A stretch of DNA of 64,000 nt. Source: Paenisporosarcina sp. FSL H8-0542. Its GTDB lineage: Bacteria; Bacillota; Bacilli; Bacillales_A; Planococcaceae. Below are positions 43,246-56,689 of this stretch, one piece after another (positions within the stretch are counted from its first letter, which is position 1; every line of letters starts with the position of its first letter). The DNA is taken from assembly GCF_038632915.1 (NCBI RefSeq), contig NZ_CP152050.1, positions 1,767,001 through 1,831,000 on the forward strand, written 5' to 3'. The notes under the pieces are model-generated. The model searched no databases. It was not told the DNA's origin and was given only the letters and a program-made list of their open reading frames with translations. The translations under genes were made by a program, and so were the position numbers.

Positions 43246-43544
43246 TGGCTTTTGGATTGAAACGCCACGAGTTGACGGCATGGAAAGAAGCAGTCAGCAG
43301 AGGCGAAATCGCATTTTTGACGCATTATTGGCTGGATGACCGATTCCCGGGATGCAAGACGGTTACGAAAGTCGGGTGCGCAGACGTAGAACGATTGATT
43401 ACGTGGGGAAAGCAATATGGCTTGAAGGCTGAATGGATCGACTACAAGGAAGCTTATCCACATTTTGATTTATTCGGACAGCATCAGGTAACGATCTTAC
43501 GTAAAGAAAATATGCTGAACCAATTGCACCGTTTTGCCAATTAG
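43245..43544 (+). CDS. yneQ: YneQ-like hypothetical protein, 99 residues
   Basis: The small soluble protein has GEIAFLTHYWLDDRFPGC, TVTKVGCADVERLI and PHFDLFGQHQ, which match the Bacillus YneQ type from memory. The function is unknown. The start ATG overlaps the yneP stop codon and uses AAGGTGAAGAG inside yneP, so translation is likely coupled. A strong terminator follows. Confidence 0.8.
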   Translation: MAFGLKRHELTAWKEAVSRGEIAFLTHYWLDDRFPGCKTVTKVGCADVERLITWGKQYGLKAEWIDYKEAYPHFDLFGQHQVTILRKENMLNQLHRFAN

Positions 43545-43584
43545 AAAACCCACTTTGAGTTGACGCTCAAAGTGGGCTTTGTTT
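43545..43584 (+). terminator. Terminator after yneQ
   Basis: CCCACTTTGAG against CTCAAAGTGGG with a T-rich tail. Confidence 0.85.
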
Positions 43585-43747
43585 TAGGTTTTACTTAATT
43601 GATAGTGGAAAGATGAGTATCGGAACCAATATAATAGAAAACTTTCTCCTAACATTAATATTATTTAGTTTGCAAATAGAAGGAATATTGCATCACTTTT
43701 GGAGTTTCTATTCGTAAATTATGGTAAAATTAGGTGGGAGGTGAATC

Positions 43748-44632
43748 ATGGTAGAAAATCAACAAGAATCATATAGATGGTACAAGAATCTCCTCAACAA
43801 AAAGGTTCTAGGACCTATAATTCTTATAATAGTTCTGTTTTTGGTAAAGCTGTTATGGGGCGATTCAATTCTCTCCTTTACCCAAAAAAACAAGTGGTTC
43901 ATTCTTATTGGCTTTGCGGCGGTAATTCTATACATAAGTTGGGCATTTGAAGGATTTTTTAAAAAGCATAAACAAAATTTGCGGAGAACATGGTATTTCC
44001 TTTTCATTATTGGGGTTGTGCTGTTGCTTAATCATACTGGTTTTAATGTGAAAGAATGGCAACGATACACATTGTTAGCGGGGATGTTCATCTTTGTTGA
44101 TTTAGCCTTGTTTTTAACTCCAACTATTAAGAAAATCGGCGGAGCTGAAATGGAACAAATCAATGATGTGGAAAGCATCAATGAGGAAATGCAGAAGGTT
44201 ATTGTTCAAACACAAAATAGAAGTTTGCAATTCACAGATATATTGGACAGGATGCAAATATCTTCTTTTGAAACTCAAGAATGGAATGAAATAGAGAATT
44301 ATCAGGAGAGCTTAGAAGATTTTTTATATTCCTATGGAGAAACTTGCAGACAAAATATCACAGTATTCAAGAAAAATAATGACAATTTCTTTAGGCAAGA
44401 ATTAGGTACAATTCTTGGAGTTAATATTACAGATGAACAAATGAATTCCATAAATGAGAAAGTAGTCGTTCATATAGACAAGCATACAGTCCTCATTCCA
44501 TATCTCGAAAAAATATTTCCAGTAGTCATTTCTATTGAATCGGAAAAGGAACATGTTTTGGATATTGATATAGATCATATTATTAATCTTTCTATGATAC
44601 ATAGTTGGTTAAAAAAACCACTTGAAGAGTGA
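43748..44632 (+). CDS. spoIISA: SpoIISA-like membrane toxin
   Basis: The N-terminal half has four hydrophobic stretches. One segment, LRRTWYFLFIIGVVLLLNHT followed by WQRYTLLAGMFIFVDLALFL and TPTIKKIGGAEME, lines up with B. subtilis SpoIISA from memory (RKTWYLLFVLGA, WERYLIVAVSFALIDAFIFL, YVKKLAGSELE). The C-terminal half (about 140 residues) would be the cytoplasmic domain. SpoIISA damages the membrane unless held by small partner proteins. At 294 residues it is longer than the B. subtilis protein (248) because of an extra N-terminal helix. GGGAGGTG precedes the ATG. Two small basic proteins follow on the same strand. Confidence 0.8.
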   Translation: MVENQQESYRWYKNLLNKKVLGPIILIIVLFLVKLLWGDSILSFTQKNKWFILIGFAAVILYISWAFEGFFKKHKQNLRRTWYFLFIIGVVLLLNHTGFNVKEWQRYTLLAGMFIFVDLALFLTPTIKKIGGAEMEQINDVESINEEMQKVIVQTQNRSLQFTDILDRMQISSFETQEWNEIENYQESLEDFLYSYGETCRQNITVFKKNNDNFFRQELGTILGVNITDEQMNSINEKVVVHIDKHTVLIPYLEKIFPVVISIESEKEHVLDIDIDHIINLSMIHSWLKKPLEE

Positions 44633-44714
44633 GTTTCTTAAGTGGTCAACATTATAGATAAAAAAGTATAAGTTTGATAGAATAAGGGTAAATGATAGTA
44701 AAGGAGTGGAGAAA

Positions 44715-44915
44715 ATGGTAGAGCGTACAAGTACAACAGAAGGTATGGTAGTAACTGTAGCTAAAAGACGCAGAGGTAAGGTTAAGTCTCCTTTTTTACG
44801 AGAGAAGGCTACCCGAACAGCTCCACGAACTTCACCATCATTGTATACAAGGGATTTATTTAAGAGAAGCGATGAAGCTGTGGATCGTTTAAGAGATAGC
44901 CGTTCAATGAAGTGA
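44715..44915 (+). CDS. spoIISB: SpoIISB-like antitoxin, 66 residues
   Basis: This small, very basic protein (AKRRRGKVKSPFLREKATRT) has a C-terminal segment SPSLYTRDLFKRSDEAVDRL that resembles the SpoIISB end (SPHTARIFKENERLIDEY) and lies directly after the SpoIISA-like gene. SpoIISB proteins are disordered alone and bind the cytoplasmic domain of the toxin. AAAGGAGTGG precedes ATG 44715. The 82-bp gap after the toxin contains TAGAAT, a candidate -10 box, so it may also be transcribed separately. Confidence 0.65.
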   Translation: MVERTSTTEGMVVTVAKRRRGKVKSPFLREKATRTAPRTSPSLYTRDLFKRSDEAVDRLRDSRSMK

Positions 44916-45018
44916 AAGGGTAGCTTATGAATATTCTCAGTCTTTTTTGTTTAAACCTCTCATATCTTGACCATACAGACAGTATAATTGTACAAAGATT
45001 TGTATGGGAGTTGATCCA

Positions 45019-45162
45019 TTGGGAGAAGAAAAGAAGAAAACTACCTTCTTAACGGATAAGCCGTCTGGAACGTTACCAAAGCGTGAAAAAGATGAGAGTT
45101 ACCTTCTCAATTTAAATAAGAAAATGAAAGACAATATTAATAAAATAAAGAAGAGCAGATAG
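45019..45162 (+). CDS. Small Lys-rich protein, possible third SpoIIS component
   Basis: It encodes 47 residues: EEKKKTTFLTDKPSGTLPKR, then a basic amphipathic end (NKKMKDNINKIKKSR). The TTG start has GGGAG 8 bases upstream; an ATG at 45004 is in frame. A terminator follows immediately. Position and size fit a SpoIISC-like accessory antitoxin, as known for B. subtilis, but sequence similarity cannot be asserted by eye. Confidence 0.5.
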   Translation: MGEEKKKTTFLTDKPSGTLPKREKDESYLLNLNKKMKDNINKIKKSR

Positions 45163-45185
45163 GTTTACGGTCTATCTGTTTTTTT
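45156..45185 (+). terminator. Terminator of the SpoIIS-type module
   Basis: CAGATAG against CTATCTG with a T-run of seven. Confidence 0.75.
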
Positions 45186-45258
45186 ATATACTTTTTTGAT
45201 GATTCTATATTGCTTATTAACCATTAATAGAGATGAAAAAGCAACCATCAAAAGTTAC

Positions 45259-45306
45259 AAAAAAATAAGACAAAGCAGACGGAATGGATACCGTCTGCTT
45301 TGTCTT
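45259..45306 (-). terminator. Terminator after yneR (minus strand)
   Basis: AAGACAAAGCAGACGG against CCGTCTGCTTTGTCTT, 16 bp, followed on the minus strand by a T-run. It overlaps the yneR stop codon. Confidence 0.9.
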
Positions 45307-45595
45307 ATTTTACGTATGAATATGTAAGTTCTTTTTGTTTCGGATCAACAGTGACATGTAAATCATGTCCGTCAAAATACCAAATATCTCGGTCTTCAAT
45401 GTAAAAATGAATATCTTCTTCAACTAATTCAACGGATAGTTCCATCGGTTGCTCTTTCGTTACACCGAGTGAAAATCCGTCATGGAGCTGACTGGAGCCA
45501 CCGTAGCGGGCGTAAAACCGAATATATTCGCCGGCTTTTGCTTCCATGTCTTCTTTAAACCATTGCATTGCTTCATGTGAAATCACGATTTTCAT
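45305..45595 (-). CDS. yneR: HesB/YneR-family protein, 96 residues
   Basis: It has the HesB-like (IscA-fold) pattern: ISHEAMQWFKEDMEA, YIRFYARYGGSS, FSLGVTKE and the C-terminal DGHDLHVTVDPKQKEL. The conserved cysteines of A-type Fe-S carriers are absent, as in the YneR/YqkB-type subgroup, so an Fe-S scaffold role is doubtful. It is cytoplasmic, on the minus strand, 35 bp after plsY and probably co-transcribed with it. It is part of the conserved order around parE/parC. Confidence 0.85.
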   Translation of the reverse strand: MKIVISHEAMQWFKEDMEAKAGEYIRFYARYGGSSQLHDGFSLGVTKEQPMELSVELVEEDIHFYIEDRDIWYFDGHDLHVTVDPKQKELTYSYVK

Positions 45596-45630
45596 GCGAC
45601 ACCAACCTTTCGTGGTCTAATCGTATTGTA

Positions 45631-46236
45631 TTATATCCACTTCACTTTTGGCTCGGTTCCCGCTTTGATCCGGGTGATATTAGCACGATGACGGTAAAGA
45701 ATGAATGCAGTAAGTAAAACAATCACTACCAACAATGGAATATCGGTTTCAACGAAAATGTTATAGATTACCGTATATAGCAAAGCAATTACTCCTAGAA
45801 CCATCGAAGTTAAAGAGACCATTTTTGATATCTTCAGTACGATAAAGAAAGAAACCAGCATTAAAACGAAAATCGGCCAGTGGTACCCTAACAGAATCCC
45901 GCCTGAAGTAGCTACGGCTTTGCCTCCTTTGAAATTAGCAAAGATAGGATACATATGACCAACTACTGCAATTACGCCTAAAAATAACGGGTGGAGGCCT
46001 GTATCTACGAAGAAAGGAATTAGCGGTAGACAAGTAGCTGCCGTTCCTTTTAAAATGTCCAAAATTGACACAATTAAACCTGCTTTCAGACCTAAAGTCC
46101 GAAAAGTATTCGTTCCACCCAAATTCCCACTTCCGTGTTGACGGATATCCGTCTTGTAAAAAAGTTTCCCAATCCATAATGCTGATGGTATAGACCCTAG
46201 CAAGTAAGCTAGTAAAATAGCGATAACAGTATTCAT
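45631..46236 (-). CDS. plsY: Acyl-phosphate glycerol-3-phosphate acyltransferase PlsY
   Basis: This membrane enzyme makes lysophosphatidic acid from acyl-phosphate, the first step of phospholipid synthesis in Bacillales. The 201-residue protein has the three conserved loops: YLLGSIPSALWIGK, RQHGSGNLGGTNTFRTLG and FANFKGGKAVATSGG, between five to seven transmembrane helices. AAAGGAGC precedes the ATG. It is divergent from parE. Confidence 0.95.
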   Translation of the reverse strand: MNTVIAILLAYLLGSIPSALWIGKLFYKTDIRQHGSGNLGGTNTFRTLGLKAGLIVSILDILKGTAATCLPLIPFFVDTGLHPLFLGVIAVVGHMYPIFANFKGGKAVATSGGILLGYHWPIFVLMLVSFFIVLKISKMVSLTSMVLGVIALLYTVIYNIFVETDIPLLVVIVLLTAFILYRHRANITRIKAGTEPKVKWI

Positions 46237-46378
46237 ATAGTGCTCCTTTAATAATTAGTACGAACTCTTAATATCTACAAATAGTTTATCATGTGTCACA
46301 ACCGGTCACAACGCTTTAGGTGAACTTTCATTTATCCTATAAATTACCTGTTGATCATGGAATATACTACTAGACTCA

Positions 46379-50853
<4,475 letters not shown>

Positions 50854-50908
50854 AAGGGGTACAACAAGGGAGCTATAATGGCTTCCTTTGTTGTATACAG
50901 GGGATTAT

Positions 50909-52129
50909 ATGTGGAAGAATCGTAATGTATGGATTATTTTAGTGGGGGAAATGATTGCGGGTCTTGGTCTCTGGACTGGAATCATCGGAAATTTGGAGTT
51001 TATGCAGGAACGAATTCCTTCTGATTTCCTGAAGTCAGTCATCATGGCAATTGGTTTACTAGCTGGAATTTTAGCTGGACCACTGGCCGGCAAAATAATC
51101 GATCAATCGAAGAAAAAGACGGTTTTGTTGATTTCAGGATTTGGTCGTATGATCAGTGTAAGCTTCATGCTGATTGCAATCGGAACAGGCTCCATCTGGT
51201 GGATGGTCGCCTTCATGATCAGCATCCAATTGTCGGCGGCATTTTATTTTCCAGCATTGCAGGCAACCATACCATTAGTGGTTAAAGACGAACAGTTGCT
51301 GCAAATGAATGGCTGGCATATGAATGTTGCTACTATGGCTCGTGTTATTGGAACAGCGCTTGCAGGTGTCGTATTGGTCTATTGGTCATTGGAATCGCTA
51401 TATTATATGTCCATCATCGCTTATGCCGGTCTGTTGATCTTTACTTATATGCTCCGCATCGATGAAGGTCAGGGTACAGAAGCACAAGTGAAAGTAGCTT
51501 CACCAGGTAAAGGCGGATTCATGGAAGTGTTTCCGATTTTAAAATCATATCCAGCAGTCATGATGACTTTGGTCATGACGTTAATTCCTTTATTGTTTAT
51601 TGGATCGTTTAACTTGCTGGTCATCAATATCAGTGAGCTGCAGGATTCATCATCCATCAAAGGGGCAATTTATGCCGCTGAAGGTATTGCATTTATGCTG
51701 GGTACTGTTGTTGTTAAGTATATTGCAAATAAATGGCATACGAGTACGATATTATTTTTCTTTGCATTTGTAATCGGCGTTGCTGAATTAATCTTAATTT
51801 TTGCTGCCAGTCCAGTTTTGTCGGTAACCGCATTTGCGGTATTTGGTTTTGCAGTGGGTAGTTTTTTCCCAACCGCTATGACAATATTCCAGAAGCAAAT
51901 GCCAAAAGCGTTTCACGGCAGATTTTTCTCGTTCCGAAACATGCTCGAGCGCGTAATTTTCCAGGTCGTTTTATTGGCAACAGGAGCATTGTTGGATCTA
52001 ATCGGTTTACAATGGATGGTCGTTGTATTTGGGGTAATCAGTTTATCTCTGACCACAGTTTTCCTGATTCAAATGAAGAAACGTAACATCAAATTGGATA
52101 CAAATGATCAAACCGCTGAAATTATATGA
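50909..52129 (+). CDS. Major facilitator superfamily transporter
   Basis: The protein has 406 residues, with 12 predicted hydrophobic segments and an MFS loop after the second helix (GPLAGKIIDQSKKKTVLLIS). It resembles MDR-type exporters of Bacillales. I chose ATG 50909 with CAGGGG upstream; the frame is open to 50888. The substrate is unknown. A terminator follows immediately, so it may be read from the parE-parC transcript or on its own. Confidence 0.88.
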   Translation: MWKNRNVWIILVGEMIAGLGLWTGIIGNLEFMQERIPSDFLKSVIMAIGLLAGILAGPLAGKIIDQSKKKTVLLISGFGRMISVSFMLIAIGTGSIWWMVAFMISIQLSAAFYFPALQATIPLVVKDEQLLQMNGWHMNVATMARVIGTALAGVVLVYWSLESLYYMSIIAYAGLLIFTYMLRIDEGQGTEAQVKVASPGKGGFMEVFPILKSYPAVMMTLVMTLIPLLFIGSFNLLVINISELQDSSSIKGAIYAAEGIAFMLGTVVVKYIANKWHTSTILFFFAFVIGVAELILIFAASPVLSVTAFAVFGFAVGSFFPTAMTIFQKQMPKAFHGRFFSFRNMLERVIFQVVLLATGALLDLIGLQWMVVVFGVISLSLTTVFLIQMKKRNIKLDTNDQTAEII

Positions 52130-52146
52130 TTTCAGCGGTTTTTTCC
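52110..52146 (+). terminator. Terminator after the MFS gene
   Basis: AACCGCTGAAAT against ATTTCAGCGGTT followed by a T-run. Confidence 0.9.
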
Positions 52147-52337
52147 TGTTTTGTCGTTTTTATCCAGGAGTAAAACGTACAACCCGTCAAAATTGCTTAA
52201 TTTAGTTGGTTTTTTAAATGTGAAAAGAATTTCAATAAAATCGAATCGTTGTTACCGTAAAAATCCTTCAAATGTCATGTTGTTAATGGTTTTATCATAT
52301 AAATAAATTTATAGCTGGGAAGGGGGAACTAAAGATT

Positions 52338-53063
52338 ATGGAAGAAACTATAAGTTTACAAGAATTTTTCCAAACACTTCGAAAGAGAATGCTTCTGATT
52401 TTTTCTATAACACTTTTAGTAACTGCGCTGAGTGGCGTAATTAGTTTTTATTTTATTACACCGATCTACGAGTCTTCAACTCAGCTTTTAATAAATCAAG
52501 AAGACACAAACACAAACCAAATGCCTGATTTAGATATTCAAACAAATTTACAGCTAATAAATACCTATAGCATTATCATAAAAAGTCCAGCGATACTTGA
52601 TCTTGTTATAAAGGAATTGGCACTTGAAAATATGACTACTCAATCATTAAACAAAAAAATAAATGTCAATAGTGAAGGCGATTCTCAAGTTGTAACAATT
52701 ACTGTCCAGGATGCGGATCAATATATAGCTCGTGACATTGCCAATTCGACTGCTGACATTTTCCAGCGTGAAATAACGGATCTTATGAACATCAATAATG
52801 TGGGTATATTAGCAAAAGCCACTGCAAGTGAAAAACAAGAACCTGTAAAGCCCCAACCTATATTAAACATAGCTATTTCAATGGTTATTGGATTTTTACT
52901 TAGTATTGGGCTCGCTTTCCTTTTAGAGTACCTTGACAATACATTAACTTCGGAGCAAGACATTGAAAAGCTACTTTCCTTACCAGTGATAGGTTCTATT
53001 TCATCCATGGAGATAAAAGAACAGAAAAAAATAGCAAGACTTAATAAAATGCAGCAAAAGTAA
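52338..53063 (+). CDS. Wzz/YveK-type capsular chain-length modulator (EpsA-like)
   Basis: The 241-residue membrane protein has two transmembrane helices (about residues 20-40 and 175-195) around an extracellular loop of about 130 residues, with the KPQPILNIAISMVIGF Pro-rich segment before the second helix. It partners with the next gene's tyrosine kinase to control polymer length and export. GGAAGGGGGGAAC lies upstream. It is the first gene of the polysaccharide locus; the 190-bp gap before it probably holds the operon promoter. Confidence 0.92.
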   Translation: MEETISLQEFFQTLRKRMLLIFSITLLVTALSGVISFYFITPIYESSTQLLINQEDTNTNQMPDLDIQTNLQLINTYSIIIKSPAILDLVIKELALENMTTQSLNKKINVNSEGDSQVVTITVQDADQYIARDIANSTADIFQREITDLMNINNVGILAKATASEKQEPVKPQPILNIAISMVIGFLLSIGLAFLLEYLDNTLTSEQDIEKLLSLPVIGSISSMEIKEQKKIARLNKMQQK

Positions 53064-53076
53064 GGAGGAGATATGA

Positions 53077-53775
53077 ATGGCTAATCGGATGAATAAGAAA
53101 ATGGAGACGCAACTAATAACAATTGAAAATTCAAAATCTCCTATTTCAGAACAGTATCGAACATTAAGAACAAACATTCAGTATTCTTCGGTAGATAAAG
53201 AATTGAAATCCATTATTATTACTTCACCAAATCCTGGAGAAGGAAAATCAACGACCATTGCAAACTTAGCTATTGTGTTTGCTCAACAAGGAAAAAAAGT
53301 GCTGCTTGTAGATGCAGATTTACGGAAACCGACAATTCACTATACCTTTAATATTAACAATACAAAAGGTTTAACAAATTTATTGATGAAAAAAGCCTCA
53401 CTAGGAGATGTTATACAACAAACTCCAGTACTTAATTTGTTTCTATTACCTAGCGGAACAATTCCCCCATATCCAGCAGAACTACTTCAATCAGAAATGA
53501 TGTCTCAATTGATGGACCGATTAAAAGCTAGTTTTGATTTAATTTTATTTGATACACCTCCTATACTTGCCGTAGCAGATGCACAAATACTGGCAAATAA
53601 AAGTGACGGATCTATTTTGGTAGTGAAAAGTGGTTCTACAGAAAAAGAAGGAGCCGTTCGATCAAAAGATATACTAATGAGTTCAAGAAGCAAACTATTA
53701 GGAGTTGTGTTAAATAATAAAATGATGAAGGACTCACCTTATCAAACCACCTATTATTACGGTCAAATCAAGTAA
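53077..53775 (+). CDS. CpsD/CapB-type tyrosine kinase (EpsB-like)
   Basis: This bacterial tyrosine kinase has Walker A (SPNPGEGKSTT), Walker A' (LLVDADLRKPT) and Walker B (LILFDTPPILAVAD). The C-terminal Tyr cluster (YYYG) is the autophosphorylation site. At 232 residues it is the usual Gram-positive split form; the activator is the preceding Wzz-like protein. AAGGAGG precedes the ATG. It is paired with the PHP-type phosphatase that follows. Confidence 0.94.
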   Translation: MANRMNKKMETQLITIENSKSPISEQYRTLRTNIQYSSVDKELKSIIITSPNPGEGKSTTIANLAIVFAQQGKKVLLVDADLRKPTIHYTFNINNTKGLTNLLMKKASLGDVIQQTPVLNLFLLPSGTIPPYPAELLQSEMMSQLMDRLKASFDLILFDTPPILAVADAQILANKSDGSILVVKSGSTEKEGAVRSKDILMSSRSKLLGVVLNNKMMKDSPYQTTYYYGQIK

Positions 53776-53897
53776 TTAGGTTAGCAATGGTTTCATACAA
53801 AATAATTAAATTCTTTACTAATTATTAATTGTAATATCATTTCGAAAACTAATATTCATGTTAAAGATTACCAAAAAATACATTTACGAGGATGGGA

Positions 53898-54662
53898 ATG
53901 TTGATTGATATACACTCACACATAACTTTCGGTCTTGATGATGGCGCACGAACATTAGAAGAGAGTGTCAATATGGCTAAACAAGCTGTTTCTGAAGGGA
54001 TATCTACTATTATCGCAACACCCCATCACCGACATCCTTCTTACCATAACCCCAAAGAAATAGTTGTAAAGAACGTTCTTAAGCTGAATGAAATATTTTC
54101 AGCTGCACAAATTCCTTTAACTGTATTGACTGGGCAAGAAATAAGATTATTTGGAGAACTGGAGAGTGTCTTAGATTTAGATGAAGAACTATTAACATTA
54201 AACCATTCCAAGATGATATTAATCGAACTGCCATCGTCTAATATTCCACTATATACGGAGAAGTTGTTTTATAACTTACTAGTAAAAGGAATTAAGCCCG
54301 TGATTGCACATCCAGAGCGCAATGCTGAAATTGCAAGGAATCCAGAAAAACTTTATCAATTAATAAAAAATGGTGCATATTCTCAAGTAACCGCAACAAG
54401 TGTAGCAGGCGGGTTCGGTAGAAAATTACAACGCTTGAGTATTCAAATGATTGAATATCAATTGACCCATTTTATTGGATCAGATGCACACAATCTGACT
54501 AGCCGAGTGTTTAAATGGAAAGATGCATGGAACATAGTAGATAAAAAATTAGGAATTGAGTATACGACAAACTTGAAAAAGCAATCGATTGAACTTGTTA
54601 ATAATCAAAATATTAGCAAGCTACAGCCCGAGCAGATTCCAAGAAAAAAATTTTTTATTTAA
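53898..54662 (+). CDS. PHP-domain tyrosine phosphatase (CpsB/YwqE-like)
   Basis: This metal-dependent phosphatase reverses phosphorylation of the preceding kinase. The PHP motifs are visible: DIHSHITFGLDDGAR (metal His and Asp), TPHHRHPSY, GQEIRL, HPERN and the late HFIGSDAHN. At about 255 residues it has the usual family length. I chose ATG 53898, since GAGGATG lies 3-7 bases upstream; 53892 is an alternative. Confidence 0.93.
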   Translation: MLIDIHSHITFGLDDGARTLEESVNMAKQAVSEGISTIIATPHHRHPSYHNPKEIVVKNVLKLNEIFSAAQIPLTVLTGQEIRLFGELESVLDLDEELLTLNHSKMILIELPSSNIPLYTEKLFYNLLVKGIKPVIAHPERNAEIARNPEKLYQLIKNGAYSQVTATSVAGGFGRKLQRLSIQMIEYQLTHFIGSDAHNLTSRVFKWKDAWNIVDKKLGIEYTTNLKKQSIELVNNQNISKLQPEQIPRKKFFI

Positions 54663-54682
54663 ATCCTACTAAAGAAAAGAGT

Positions 54683-56509
54683 ATGTGCTCAATGACGGTA
54701 AAGAAATGGAAAACATTACTTTTTGTATTGGATTCTTTTATTGTTGCTTTTTCGATGTTTGCTAGTTATTTAATTCTATATCCCTATTTAAATGTTTTAA
54801 CAGAAAAAGTGTTAATTCTAAGTGTAATAACTATTTTTTTAGCACATCATTTTTTTGCTTGGCGTTATGGACTTTATCGAAAGGTTTGGTTGTATGCTTC
54901 AATTGGTGAACTTACCTCAATATTTCGTGCAGTGACCTATTCGATTATTTCAGTAATGCTTATGCAAGTAATAGTCAATCAAGATATTTACGTTCGCGTG
55001 TTAGTCATCACATGGATGGTTCATATTCTTTTTATTGGTGGTTCACGTTTTTCCTGGCGCTTAGCTGTTGATTTAAAGAAACGAAAATTAAACTTGAAAA
55101 CAAAACGTACTTTAATAGTAGGAGCAGGAGCAGCAGGTACCATGGTGGTTCGTCAATTATTAAGAAATCAGGATAGGCAATTACAACCAGTTGGTTTTAT
55201 AGATGATAATCTCTTTAAGCAAAATCTTGAAATTTATGGAGTTGAAGTATTAGGGAAAATCATTAATATTCCAGAGATTGTTGAAAGAAACAAAATCGAG
55301 TTAATTATTATTGCTATTCCCTCATTGTCTAAACAGGAAATGATTGTATTAACTAAAATTTGTGTTGGGACAGGCGTGAAAACTCAAACTATTCCTAGGA
55401 TAGAAGATATTATGACTGGTAAGTTATCCGTAAATGAAATTCAAGATGTTCGTTTTGAGGACTTACTTGGGCGTGAGGAAGTAAGACTTGATATGCTCGC
55501 AATTGCAAATCAACTTACGAATAAAAAAATTCTTATAACTGGAGCTGGTGGCTCCATAGGTTCAGAAATATGCAGACAAGTGGCGAGATTCGAACCTAAA
55601 GAAATTATTCTATTAGGACATGGAGAAAATTCCATTTATAAAATTGATTTGGAAATGCGGAACCTAGTTTCATCTAATACTAAAGTTATACCAATAATTG
55701 CTGATATCCAAGATCGCAGTCGGATTTTTGAAATTATGGAGATTTATAAACCAGATGTAGTTTATCATGCAGCTGCCCACAAACATGTACCACTCATGGA
55801 ATTTAATCCAAGAGAAGCAGTCAAAAATAATATTTACGGAACTCTGAATGTAGCAGAGGCAGCAAAAGAAATTGGTGTTTCCTGCTTTGTAATGATTTCG
55901 ACTGATAAAGCAGTGAACCCACCAAATATCATGGGTGCGACGAAACGATTTGCAGAAATGATTATCCAAAACTTGGCGGTTAATAGTAAAACGCACTTTG
56001 CCGCTGTACGGTTTGGAAATGTCTTAGGTTCTAGTGGAAGTGTTGTTCCTCTATTTAAAGCACAAATTGCGAAAGGCGGACCAGTCACTGTTACTGATCC
56101 TGAGATGACTAGGTATTTCATGACGATTCCTGAAGCATCGAGTCTTGTCATTCAAGCAGGAACACTTGCAACAAATGGAGAGATATTTGTCCTTGATATG
56201 GGAGAACCCGTAAAAATTGTGAACTTAGCAAAGAGTTTAATCCGCTTATCCGGGTATCAAGAAGATGAAATTGGTATAGAATTCACAGGAATTCGACCGG
56301 GTGAAAAATTATTTGAAGAATTATTAAACGAAGACGAAATTCAAAACGAACATGTTTTTCCGAAAATTTATATTGGTAAGTCCACACCAATTAACAATAT
56401 AGATATGAAGAATTTATTGGATAAGATGCTTGATTTAAATAATGAGAATCTTAAAGATTTGTTACTTAAAATTGCTAATAAACAAAGCTTCCGAAGTGTA
56501 ATTCAATAA
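54683..56509 (+). CDS. Membrane-bound nucleoside-sugar 4,6-dehydratase (CapD/EpsC-like)
   Basis: Four transmembrane helices (about residues 9-120) are followed by a Rossmann domain (TLIVGAGAAGTMVVRQLL) and a second, catalytic one (KKILITGAGGSIGSEICRQ, then YHAAAHKHVPLME and STDKAVNPPNIMGATKR). The catalytic Tyr of short-chain types is replaced here by Met (N-IMGATK), as usual in this large-type subgroup. It probably makes UDP-4-keto-6-deoxy-GlcNAc for the aminotransferase. Its ribosome binding site is weak; ATG 54692 is possible. It lies 20 bp after the phosphatase. Confidence 0.9.
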   Translation: MCSMTVKKWKTLLFVLDSFIVAFSMFASYLILYPYLNVLTEKVLILSVITIFLAHHFFAWRYGLYRKVWLYASIGELTSIFRAVTYSIISVMLMQVIVNQDIYVRVLVITWMVHILFIGGSRFSWRLAVDLKKRKLNLKTKRTLIVGAGAAGTMVVRQLLRNQDRQLQPVGFIDDNLFKQNLEIYGVEVLGKIINIPEIVERNKIELIIIAIPSLSKQEMIVLTKICVGTGVKTQTIPRIEDIMTGKLSVNEIQDVRFEDLLGREEVRLDMLAIANQLTNKKILITGAGGSIGSEICRQVARFEPKEIILLGHGENSIYKIDLEMRNLVSSNTKVIPIIADIQDRSRIFEIMEIYKPDVVYHAAAHKHVPLMEFNPREAVKNNIYGTLNVAEAAKEIGVSCFVMISTDKAVNPPNIMGATKRFAEMIIQNLAVNSKTHFAAVRFGNVLGSSGSVVPLFKAQIAKGGPVTVTDPEMTRYFMTIPEASSLVIQAGTLATNGEIFVLDMGEPVKIVNLAKSLIRLSGYQEDEIGIEFTGIRPGEKLFEELLNEDEIQNEHVFPKIYIGKSTPINNIDMKNLLDKMLDLNNENLKDLLLKIANKQSFRSVIQ

Positions 56510-56533
56510 AATCAATTGGTTTGAGGTGTAGAG

Positions 56534-56689
56534 ATGAAAGGAATTATTTTAGCGGGTGGAAATGGCACAAGACTTTACCCAATTACAAAAGTTATTTCTA
56601 ATCAATCAAAGAATATAAAACCTATTAGCCCAAACCCAATTCTTAATATGGGGATTGCAGCCATTATTGGATTAATGCTAGGAGTCTGA
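56534..56689 (+). pseudogene. Chimeric relic: nucleotidyltransferase start fused to a Wzz-like end
   Basis: After GAGGTGTAGAG the frame reads [19 protein letters not shown], the unmistakable N-terminus of an RmlA-type glucose-1-phosphate thymidylyltransferase. It then switches, after about 25 codons, to [20 protein letters not shown], the Pro-rich segment and transmembrane start of a Wzz/YveK chain-length protein, and ends LGV-stop. The two halves belong to different genes, so this is a deletion or recombination scar. The Wzz-like piece resembles but is not identical to the gene at 52338. Confidence 0.8.
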
